Origin: Dysgonamonadaceae bacterium
GTDB taxonomy: Bacteria > Bacteroidota > Bacteroidia > Bacteroidales > Azobacteroidaceae
Assembly (NCBI GenBank): GCA_031284225.1
Contig: JAITAH010000272.1
Coordinates: 1-5,585, forward strand
DNA length: 5,585 bases
Direction: 5' to 3'
Part shown: positions 1-5,585 of the stretch, piece by piece
Position numbering within the stretch: the first letter of the stretch is position 1
Layout of the letters: each line of letters opens with the position of its first letter
Notes under the pieces: model-generated
What the model was told of the DNA's origin: nothing
Database searches by the model: none
The model's input: the letters and a program-made list of their open reading frames with translations, nothing else
Translations under genes and position numbers: made by a program

Positions 1-1514
1 ACATTATTTTAAAGAAATATTCGAATACCGTGTCCGGAAGGGATACCATTGTTCTTGAAGGATTTGCCGGAATCAAACAACTCGCTTTCAAAGTGATAGA
101 AAATACCCGTACCACCGGAATGGCTGCCACCTCAATCGTATTCATACTGGATGATGTAAACGTTTTCCCGAGTTGTCCGGTTGCAGTAAGCAAAGCGCAA
201 GTCTCCGAAATCACTACCGAAGGAGCCAAAGTATCTTGGGAAAGCGAAGCCGCCGAATGGCTGGTATTTATCCGTAAGGCCGGCGAAACGACTAAAGATT
301 TCGTAATCCGGACGGAAAAAGACTCCCTATTTACCGGTCTGGACGAAGCTACCGCTTACGAGGTGGGCATTACAACGTCCTGCGTTCCGGGCGATACGGC
401 GCAAGTAACGATTGTTCGTTTTACAACGTTAGCAACAATTCCTTGCGAGCAGGTAAACAATATTGTAGCAACTTCCACTACCGAGAGCGTAACTCTTACA
501 TGGGAATCGGAAGCCGCCAAATTCAATGTAAAATTCCGCGAGGCAGGAACAGAAACAGGAACGGAACGGGTTGTAACGGGCGCTACTACCACCACTTTCA
601 CCGGTTTAACGCACGACACCAATTACGAATATTCCATTCAAACGGTTTGTAGCGAAGCCGAAGACGACGTCAGCGAATATACAACTCCGGCTACCGTTAA
701 AACCGTAAAAATCACCTGTTTTGCTCCTACCAATCTCGTAGCTGATCCTTTAGCTTACAATTCGGCCACCCTTTCATGGAATGGCTCTGCCTCCGAATAT
801 GAATTATCATGGGCGCAAACCGGCAACGAATGGACAGTGCTGATAGTAAACGACAAATCGTACAGTTTTACCGGTTTAACCCCTCAAACGGGTTATCAGG
901 CAAAAGTTCGCGCCATCTGTGCCGAAAACGACAGCAGCGCATATTCGCCGGTTTATTCGTTTACCACTCCGGCTATTCCGGCTTGCCCTGTTCCAACCGG
1001 TTTGAACGCCAGCTCCATCAGCGCTTACTCGGCGCTCCTTGCATGGACAGCCGACGACGCCAATACTTCTTGGGACTTGCGTTACCGTGCCGGAACGGGA
1101 GCGGATCAATCGTGGAAAAACTCTACAGGGCTTACGGCTACGTCGTACGAATTGACGGGCTTGACGGAAAATACGGCTTATTTGTGGCGTGTAAAAGCGC
1201 ATTGCGCCGAAACAGGCAATGAGAGCGATTACGCTTCGCAGGAAGAATTTGCGACCACCCAAACAGGTATTGGTCCCATTAGCGGCGGCGCATTGAAAGT
1301 AGCCGTTTCCCATCGTCTTGTCAGCGTATTGAATCCGGAAGGCGCATACATCAACAATATCCAACTGTATGCAATAGACGGCAGTTTGTTGCAGGATTTC
1401 AATGTTCGTTCGTCCGACAATGTATTGATACCGACATCCATAACGCAAAAGATAGCAATAGTGAAAGTAATCGGTAACGATACGCAAGCTGTTTTCAAAG
1501 CGCTGGTGAAATAA
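1..1514 (+). CDS. Secreted Fn3-repeat protein with T9SS-like C-terminal domain (5'-truncated)
   Basis: The frame is open from the first complete codon at position 3 to TAA at 1512-1514 (503 visible residues). The gene starts upstream. The GTG at 30 is not a credible start: the frame is open before it, no signal peptide follows, and it falls inside a folded domain. Counting from position 3, residues 1-57 look like the end of a beta-sandwich (ending ILDDVNVFPS, as in jelly-roll/MAM-like domains before Fn3 arrays). Four Fn3 modules follow at about 58-143, 147-235, 239-324 and 328-421, each with the B-strand Trp (79, 167, 259, 348) and a TGL turn before strand F. Residues 429-503 resemble a type IX secretion sorting domain (IQLYAIDGSLL, then IAIVKV and a lysine-rich end). 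Such proteins are usually exported adhesins or hydrolase accessory regions. No catalytic domain is visible, so the specific function is unknown. Family assignment is confident; T9SS export is inferred. Confidence 0.85.
   Translation, partial: IILKKYSNTVSGRDTIVLEGFAGIKQLAFKVIENTRTTGMAATSIVFILDDVNVFPSCPVAVSKAQVSEITTEGAKVSWESEAAEWLVFIRKAGETTKDFVIRTEKDSLFTGLDEATAYEVGITTSCVPGDTAQVTIVRFTTLATIPCEQVNNIVATSTTESVTLTWESEAAKFNVKFREAGTETGTERVVTGATTTTFTGLTHDTNYEYSIQTVCSEAEDDVSEYTTPATVKTVKITCFAPTNLVADPLAYNSATLSWNGSASEYELSWAQTGNEWTVLIVNDKSYSFTGLTPQTGYQAKVRAICAENDSSAYSPVYSFTTPAIPACPVPTGLNASSISAYSALLAWTADDANTSWDLRYRAGTGADQSWKNSTGLTATSYELTGLTENTAYLWRVKAHCAETGNESDYASQEEFATTQTGIGPISGGALKVAVSHRLVSVLNPEGAYINNIQLYAIDGSLLQDFNVRSSDNVLIPTSITQKIAIVKVIGNDTQAVFKALVK
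174..1265 (+). repeat. Four tandem fibronectin type III modules, protein-level repeat
   Basis: Four modules of about 85-95 residues repeat the pattern Cys-x-x-P or similar, strand-B Trp, (F/L)TGL, a Tyr six or seven residues later, then (T/V/A)xC. The visible part of the protein contains exactly eight cysteines, two per module (residues 58/127, 148/216, 239/306, 328/401, counting from the codon at position 3) and none elsewhere. Spacing is 69, 68, 67 and 73 residues. Modules 1 and 2 also share WESEAA at the same place (nt 237-254 and 501-518). Intramodule disulfides are an inference from the regular pairing. Confidence 0.85.
1287..1511 (+). other. Putative type IX secretion C-terminal sorting domain region
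   Basis: The last 75 residues after the Fn3 array have the shape of a T9SS type A sorting domain. A strand carries IQLYAIDGSLLQDF, matching the family pattern of (I/V)xxYxxxGxLx. It is followed by SDNVLIPTS, then IAIVKV in place of the usual GIYIVKV, and the end ALVK. The usual YPNP opening is not present (there is only LNPEG), and the GxY before the last strand is lost. If the domain is functional, the protein would be exported across the outer membrane by PorU-type processing. The divergence leaves this uncertain. Confidence 0.5.
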
Positions 1515-1537
1515 ACAGTAGATTGATATTCTTTTTT

Positions 1538-1575
1538 ACAGACGGTCTTACTTCAAGTAAGGCCGTTTGTTTTTA
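1538..1575 (+). terminator. Intrinsic terminator after the Fn3 protein gene
   Basis: ACGGTCTTAC (1542-1551) pairs with GTAAGGCCGT (1557-1566) around the 5-nt loop TTCAA, with one G-T wobble. The stem extends outward to 1538/1570 for about 14 bp. A T-rich tract (TTTGTTTTT, 1566-1574) overlaps and follows the 3' arm. It lies 23 bp after the stop codon, so transcription of the Fn3 gene very likely ends here and the receptor gene needs its own promoter. Confidence 0.85.
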
Positions 1576-1712
1576 TAACTTCTGCCTATAAAAACGATTA
1601 ACAACTTGAAAAATAAATCATTATGATAATATTGCGAGTTTTTATCCGAAACAGTTAAAAATTTGTCATTATTTTTTCATTAAAAAGCAATCAAAAAATC
1701 AAAATAGTTATG

Positions 1713-1720
1713 TACTTTTA
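1713..1720 (+). promoter_or_regulatory. Candidate -7 element of the receptor gene promoter (weak)
   Basis: TACTTTTA matches the Bacteroidota -7 consensus TAnnTTTG except for its last base. It would place transcription start near 1726 and give a leader of roughly 45 nt, similar to that predicted for the nuclease gene downstream. No clear TTTG or TTG lies 19-21 bp upstream (the sequence there is A-rich), so the -33 box is missing or degenerate. The surrounding stretch 1576-1712 is strongly AT-rich and holds no gene or other structure that I can support. Confidence 0.35.
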
Positions 1721-1741
1721 CAAATAATTTAATATATTATA

Positions 1742-1766
1742 TATTTAAATACTTATTTAAATACTT
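1742..1766 (+). repeat. Perfect 12-bp tandem duplication / AU hairpin before the receptor start codon
   Basis: TATTTAAATACT occurs at 1742-1753 and again at 1754-1765 without interruption. It ends six bases before the ATG at 1772. Each unit contains the 10-bp palindrome TATTTAAATA, so in RNA 1742-1750 can pair with 1755-1763 (9 A-U pairs, loop 1751-1754). The repeat lies in the likely ribosome landing zone. Whether it is regulatory or only an AT-rich slippage product cannot be decided from one sequence. Confidence 0.7.
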
Positions 1767-1771
1767 TAGTC

Positions 1772-1834
1772 ATGAACAAAGTAAGACTTTTATTTGTAAT
1801 AGTTACGCTCGTTATGAGCACATTGTCGTTTGCT
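1772..1834 (+). other. Signal peptide of the TonB-dependent receptor
   Basis: The first 21 residues have two positive charges (K3, R5), a hydrophobic core from L6 to about L18, and an S-F-A end before Q22, a good signal peptidase I site (Ser at -3, Ala at -1). There is no Cys, so this is not a lipoprotein signal. It supports the ATG at 1772 as the true start and Sec export toward the outer membrane. Confidence 0.88.
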
Positions 1835-4800
1835 CAAGTTACTACTTCCAGTCTCACCGGACGCGTCACCGATGATAGAAGTAAAGAAATCTTGTTGGGA
1901 GCAACAATTAAAGTGACGCACGAACCGTCCGGAACTACTTATGGAACAGTTACTCGTCCGAATGGAACATACGCTCTGTCGAATTTGCGTATAGGAGGCC
2001 CATATACGGTTGAAGTTTCTTATCTGGGCTATAACAAAGAAACGATTTCAAACATTTATTTAGCTTTGGGAGAAGAATTTACATTGAATGTATCTCTCAA
2101 TGAAGATGTAGAAACTTTGAGCGAAGTCGTTGTCGTTGGTAACCGGAATCCGGTTATTTCAACCAACCGTACCGGCGCTCAGGAAATTATTACACGCGAA
2201 AAAATGGACAGGCTCCCTACGTTGAACCGTTCGTTAAGCGATTTTACTAAACTTACACCTATGAGTAGCGGCAATAATTTCGGCGGTATATCCTATCGTT
2301 TCAATAATGTAACGGTGGACGGCGCCTCTTTTAACAACTCATTCGGTTTAAGCTCGGCGTTGGGCGCTTCCGGGACAGAACCCATATCGTTGGAAGCATT
2401 AGAGCAAGTACAAGTAATGATTGCCCCTTATGATGTCCGCAACGGAGGATTTACAGGCGCAGGCATCAATTCTGTAACCAAATCAGGTACTAACGAGTTT
2501 CATGCCTCTGCTTATACTTATACTAAAAGTCCGTCTATGAGAGGATACCGCGTCAAAGATAACATTTCGACCGTATCGGAATTTTCCAATCATCAGTATG
2601 GGCTTAGCCTTGCCGGACCAATTATCAAAAACAAATTATTCTTTTATTTGAATGCGGAAATGGATCGTCAAGAAAATCCTGTCACTTATACAACCGGAAA
2701 TTCAGCGCCGGAAGCAGCAATTCTGCAAGATTTATCTAATTTTTTGCAAACTAATTTGAATTATAATCCGGGTAAGTTTGATGTAACTAAAACAAGTACG
2801 GAGGCCGATCGTCTCACGGCGCGCATTGATTGGAATATTAATCCGAAAAATGTTTTAAGTGTAAAATATTATTATCTGAAATCGTTTAATACGAATAGTC
2901 CTTCTACTTCCAATGCACCCTTAAACGGTCGTGGTCCCAATCAATACGCTATACCTTTTTCATCCGCATACTACCGCGGGAATAATAATTTCAATATTAT
3001 TATAGCCGATTTGAATACGATTATTAAGGATGGAATGACAAATTATTTAAAAGTCGGTTATTCGAGGATTCGCGACTTTCGTGATATGGACGGCGGTTTC
3101 TTTCCGCAGGTAGATATCTTGAATGGTGGTAGTACGCTTCAGGCTTATACCACATTTGGTACGGAAAGAAATTCTTATAACAATAAGTTGAATACGGATA
3201 TCTGGCAAATACAGGACAATTTTATCATTCATCTGGACAATCACCAAATCACTTTAGGAACGCAAAGCGACTATCGTTCTTTCTTGAACGGCTTTGCAAC
3301 AGACTATACAGGATCTTGGGTTTTCAATTCGGTGGATGATTTTAAATTTAATGTGCTTGCAACAAAAGATTATTTATCGAAACACAATGGAATAGACGGC
3401 TTTGATATTACCGCTTACGATCCTGCACAGTTTGGTTTTGCTTCGACTATTGCAGGTTTGGCAAACTCTGCCGGCACAGGACTCGATTATTATGATAAAA
3501 AGTACGCTATAGGCGACGAGTTTCCTTATGCCGAAGTAAATGTATTTCAAATAGGACTTTATGCGCAAGACAAATGGAAAATCAATGATCAATTAAATCT
3601 TACTGTTGGATTGCGTGTTGATATGCCGATATTTACGACCGATCTTCCGACAAACGATAAAATCGCATCTGAAACATATCGCGATAATATTCGGATTGAT
3701 GTTTCCAAATATCCGTCGATGAAGCTTTTATTTTCTCCTCGTTTGGGATTTAATTATCGCCCGTTTGAAGATGGTTCTTTACAAATACGCGGAGGTTCGG
3801 GATTATTTTCAGGTACTCCGCCCTACGTATGGTTAAGCAATCAAGCAGGCAATAACGGTGTGCTGTTCGGAACAGTGAGATATAGCGCGGACGACAAGAA
3901 AAAATTAGGTTTTACGGGCGACATCGACACTTATAAACCCGCAGCGGGAAGCGCTGTGCGTGCTGATATTGCAATCACAGACCCCGATTTCAAATATCCG
4001 ACTTTATGGAAAAATAATCTGGCCGCCGATTATAAATTTGCAGACGGATGGATTGCTACTGTTGAAATGGTTTATTCAAAAGAACTGAATGCTATTTATC
4101 ATGACAACATAGGCCTTTATATAACCGATCAATTTGCAAATGACGGTGGAAATGGTCAACGACCGCTTTACAGTGGATACTACAGCGATAAAAATGGAAA
4201 TAGCGGAGCGGCAAACAGTGTTGTGATGATGCGCAATACCAGCAAAGGATACGCTTTCTTCTCCACTTTCCAATTACAGAAAACCTTTTACGACGGACTG
4301 TTGAAGGGTTTATATCTGAACGGATCTTATACGTTGGGGCAATCAAAAAGTGTAACCGACGGAACTTCTTCTGTGGCGACTTCTGCATGGATGTATCGTC
4401 CGGCTATCAATCCCAATGCACAGGAAGTAGGATATAGCGCCGGTTCTATTGATGGCCGTTTGTTAGTTTCGGCTGCTTATACGGCAAATTGGAGTAAGAA
4501 TGCGGCTACAAATGTAGGGTTGATTTATCAACGTTACCGTCCTTTCCGTTATTCCTATACCTATAATGGGGATATTAACGGCGACAATGTTACCAGTAAT
4601 GATTTGATATATATTCCCAGAAATTACGATGAGATTAAAAACAATTTGGTAGCCGGTGATTTTGCTTCTGTAAATGAAGCATGGGAAGCGTTGGATGCTT
4701 TTATTGCACAAGATCCTTATCTGAGCAAACATCGCGGCGAATATGCCGAACGAAACGGCGCTGTTGCTCCGTTCGCCAATCAGTTGGATTTGAGTATTTA

Positions 4801-5086
4801 CCATGACATTAAAGTTTTCCAAAAAAATGGGCGTTTCCATACTTTGCGTTTTAGTTTTGATATAGCGAATTTCTTAAATCTCTTGAATAAAGATTGGGGA
4901 GTACAACAAACAACGGTTTTAGGCAACCAGCAATATCAATTCCTAAACAGAACACAAGCTCCAAGTGAAGCAAACAACTACACTGTAAAGTATAGTATGC
5001 GTAAAGATTTGCCTGAAACGTTTCAGGATTATATAGGAAATGATTCTCGTTGGCAAATGCAATTCGGTATTAAATATATCTTTTGA
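1772..5086 (+). CDS. Oar-like TonB-dependent outer-membrane receptor
   Basis: Complete 1104-residue protein; ATG at 1772, TGA at 5084-5086. The start is fixed by an immediate signal peptide (K3, R5, hydrophobic 6-20, cleavage likely after SFA at 21). Residues about 24-112 form a carboxypeptidase-regulatory-like beta domain (LTGRVTD, GATIKV, NGTYALSNL, YLGY). TLSEVVVVGNR (115-125) is the TonB-box-like/plug-entry segment, and the plug spans about 130-240. The beta barrel fills the rest and contains the family-typical QIGLYAQDKW (593-602), FSPRLGF (654-660) and RGGSGLFSGTPPYVW (673-687), and ends IKYIF with the terminal Phe expected for BAM insertion. It is in the length range I expect for this family. 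It is cysteine-free and lacks an N-terminal STN domain. Such receptors use TonB/ExbBD energy for transport across the outer membrane. The substrate is unknown; no SusD partner follows in the window. It appears monocistronic, with a terminator downstream. Confidence 0.93.
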   Translation: MNKVRLLFVIVTLVMSTLSFAQVTTSSLTGRVTDDRSKEILLGATIKVTHEPSGTTYGTVTRPNGTYALSNLRIGGPYTVEVSYLGYNKETISNIYLALGEEFTLNVSLNEDVETLSEVVVVGNRNPVISTNRTGAQEIITREKMDRLPTLNRSLSDFTKLTPMSSGNNFGGISYRFNNVTVDGASFNNSFGLSSALGASGTEPISLEALEQVQVMIAPYDVRNGGFTGAGINSVTKSGTNEFHASAYTYTKSPSMRGYRVKDNISTVSEFSNHQYGLSLAGPIIKNKLFFYLNAEMDRQENPVTYTTGNSAPEAAILQDLSNFLQTNLNYNPGKFDVTKTSTEADRLTARIDWNINPKNVLSVKYYYLKSFNTNSPSTSNAPLNGRGPNQYAIPFSSAYYRGNNNFNIIIADLNTIIKDGMTNYLKVGYSRIRDFRDMDGGFFPQVDILNGGSTLQAYTTFGTERNSYNNKLNTDIWQIQDNFIIHLDNHQITLGTQSDYRSFLNGFATDYTGSWVFNSVDDFKFNVLATKDYLSKHNGIDGFDITAYDPAQFGFASTIAGLANSAGTGLDYYDKKYAIGDEFPYAEVNVFQIGLYAQDKWKINDQLNLTVGLRVDMPIFTTDLPTNDKIASETYRDNIRIDVSKYPSMKLLFSPRLGFNYRPFEDGSLQIRGGSGLFSGTPPYVWLSNQAGNNGVLFGTVRYSADDKKKLGFTGDIDTYKPAAGSAVRADIAITDPDFKYPTLWKNNLAADYKFADGWIATVEMVYSKELNAIYHDNIGLYITDQFANDGGNGQRPLYSGYYSDKNGNSGAANSVVMMRNTSKGYAFFSTFQLQKTFYDGLLKGLYLNGSYTLGQSKSVTDGTSSVATSAWMYRPAINPNAQEVGYSAGSIDGRLLVSAAYTANWSKNAATNVGLIYQRYRPFRYSYTYNGDINGDNVTSNDLIYIPRNYDEIKNNLVAGDFASVNEAWEALDAFIAQDPYLSKHRGEYAERNGAVAPFANQLDLSIYHDIKVFQKNGRFHTLRFSFDIANFLNLLNKDWGVQQTTVLGNQQYQFLNRTQAPSEANNYTVKYSMRKDLPETFQDYIGNDSRWQMQFGIKYIF

Positions 5087-5138
5087 CAAATAACAATGTG
5101 AATGATTAGTTAAAAGAATAAAACCTTTTCAATGCTTC

Positions 5139-5176
5139 AAACGGCTGTTTCACAATTTGTGAGGCAGCCGTTTTTT
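5139..5176 (+). terminator. Intrinsic terminator after the receptor gene
   Basis: AAACGGCTGTTTCAC (5139-5153) pairs with GTGAGGCAGCCGTTT (5159-5173) around the loop AATTT. This gives a 15-bp stem with two adjacent G-T wobbles, ending in a run of six T (5171-5176). It begins 52 bp after the receptor stop codon and isolates the receptor transcript from the nuclease gene. Confidence 0.9.
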
Positions 5177-5226
5177 AAAGATGAAAAATGATTGATTCGT
5201 AACCGCTTGTAAGATGCTGTGTGAAA

Positions 5227-5258
5227 TTTGGTAAAATGAAAAAGAAATCGTATTTTTG
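5227..5258 (+). promoter_or_regulatory. Bacteroides-type promoter of the Rpn-family nuclease gene
   Basis: TTTG (5227-5230) and TATTTTTG (5251-5258) are separated by 20 bp. Both are exact matches to the established Bacteroides primary sigma factor consensus TTTG / TAnnTTTG with 19-21 bp spacing. Transcription would start near 5264, giving a leader of about 40-45 nt before the ATG at 5307. The element lies just downstream of the terminator at 5139-5176, as expected for a separate transcription unit. Confidence 0.85.
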
Positions 5259-5306
5259 TTTGTTGTTGTGAACGAAAGAATAATTTTTACCAAAAACGAA
5301 TAAATA

Positions 5307-5585
5307 ATGACACGCTATCTTGACCCAAAAAATGATTTGACATTTAAGAGGATTTTCGGTGAACATCCTCATTTACTCATCAGTTTTCTCAATGCGCTGC
5401 TGCCTCTTGACCCCAACCGTTTAATCGAAAGTGTTGAATACCTGTCGCCCGAACAGGTGCCGGAAAATCCCTTGGGAAAAAATTCCATTGTCGACGTCAA
5501 GTGCGTTGACAATTACGGACGGCGGTTTATTGTAGAAATGCAGATGTACTGGAGTGATATCTTCAAAAGCCGTCTGGTATTCAAT
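5307..5585 (+). CDS. Rpn/PD-(D/E)XK family nuclease (putative transposase), 3'-truncated
   Basis: ATG at 5307 opens 93 codons that run in frame to the window end. The N-terminus MTRYLDPKNDLTFKRIFGEH, then a hydrophobic segment (LLISFLNALLPL, 23-34), VEYL (43-46) and SIVDVKC (60-66) match the PDDEXK_2 / Rpn family, known as recombination-promoting nucleases or 'PD-(D/E)XK nuclease family transposase'. The core residues are present: Asp63 in VDVK, and Glu77 with Gln79 in FIVEMQ. This gives D-x13-E-x-Q, the family form in which Gln replaces the final Lys. Family members are usually around 300 residues, so about two thirds is missing here. The start is supported by conserved N-terminal family sequence directly after it and by the promoter about 50 bp upstream; the bases before the ATG are A-rich with no Shine-Dalgarno. 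Members are often multicopy in Bacteroidales; relatives promote recombination and cleave DNA. Whether this copy is intact cannot be seen. Confidence 0.88.
   Translation, partial: MTRYLDPKNDLTFKRIFGEHPHLLISFLNALLPLDPNRLIESVEYLSPEQVPENPLGKNSIVDVKCVDNYGRRFIVEMQMYWSDIFKSRLVFN

Noticed and set aside
809..1222. 137-codon open frame on the plus strand in an alternative frame of the Fn3 gene
   Set aside because: Overlaps the Fn3 modules in another frame, with an Arg-rich composition and no recognisable domain or leader sequence.
876..1487. 203-codon open frame on the minus strand inside the Fn3 gene
   Set aside because: It is antisense to a well-supported gene. Its product is Arg/Cys-rich with no recognisable domain, typical of a shadow frame in GC-richer DNA.
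30..1514. GTG at 30 as the true start of the Fn3 protein
   Set aside because: The frame is open upstream to the window edge, the GTG lies inside a beta-domain, and no signal peptide follows although the protein is clearly of exported type. The gene is treated as 5'-truncated.
1662..1665. TTTG as the -33 box of the receptor promoter
   Set aside because: No TAnnTTTG-like element lies 19-21 bp downstream; the nearest candidate (1713) is about 47 bp away, so the spacing is wrong.
4092..4840. Minus-strand open frames within the receptor gene (4092-4388 and 4463-4840)
   Set aside because: Fully antisense to the beta-barrel coding sequence, with no family features or promoter; shadow frames.
1772..5086. 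SusC-type glycan importer
   Set aside because: No SusD gene follows, a terminator closes the unit, and the plug and barrel motifs (DVRNGGFTGAGINSVTKSG, RGGSGLFSGTPPYVW) fit Oar-like receptors better.
5175..5372. 65-codon minus-strand open frame across the nuclease promoter and start
   Set aside because: It overlaps a consensus promoter and the conserved N-terminus of the nuclease, and its product is low-complexity and Phe/Asn/Lys-rich.
1..5585. CRISPR array, tRNA, rRNA, insertion-sequence ends or riboswitch
   Set aside because: Reading both intergenic stretches shows no spaced repeats, cloverleaf-like arms, terminal inverted repeats or recognisable aptamer; only terminators, promoters and the short leader repeat are supported.

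Overview
The window looks like a chromosomal segment from a member of the Bacteroidota, most likely Bacteroidales. Four things point there: a textbook Bacteroides-type promoter (TTTG, 20 bp, TATTTTTG), start codons preceded by A/T-rich sequence rather than a Shine-Dalgarno motif, a large Oar-like TonB-dependent receptor, and a secreted fibronectin type III protein with a C-terminus resembling a type IX secretion sorting domain. All three genes are on the + strand. Genus cannot be assigned from the sequence alone.

Layout: (1) 1-1514 is the 3' part of a gene for a secreted or surface protein. It has the end of a beta-rich domain, four tandem Fn3 modules each with its own cysteine pair, and a divergent T9SS-like C-terminal domain. 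A strong intrinsic terminator (1538-1575) follows. (2) 1576-1771 is a very AT-rich leader with a weak promoter candidate and a perfect 12-bp tandem repeat directly before the next start codon. (3) 1772-5086 is a complete 1104-residue TonB-dependent outer-membrane receptor with a signal peptide, a carboxypeptidase-regulatory-like domain, a plug and a barrel. A second strong terminator (5139-5176) follows. (4) 5227-5258 is a near-ideal Bacteroides promoter, and 5307-5585 is the first 93 codons of an Rpn/PD-(D/E)XK family nuclease gene that runs off the window.

Each gene is separated from the next by a terminator, a promoter candidate, or both, so these appear to be three single transcription units rather than one operon. 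The first two encode cell-envelope or exported proteins. The third is a DNA-acting enzyme of a multicopy, accessory-type family. No SusD-like lipoprotein follows the receptor inside the window, so it is not a canonical SusCD glycan-uptake pair. I do not see a convincing undescribed system. The items most worth a second look are the repeat/hairpin at the receptor start codon, the calcium-loop-like motif in the receptor barrel, and the nuclease gene with its own strong promoter.
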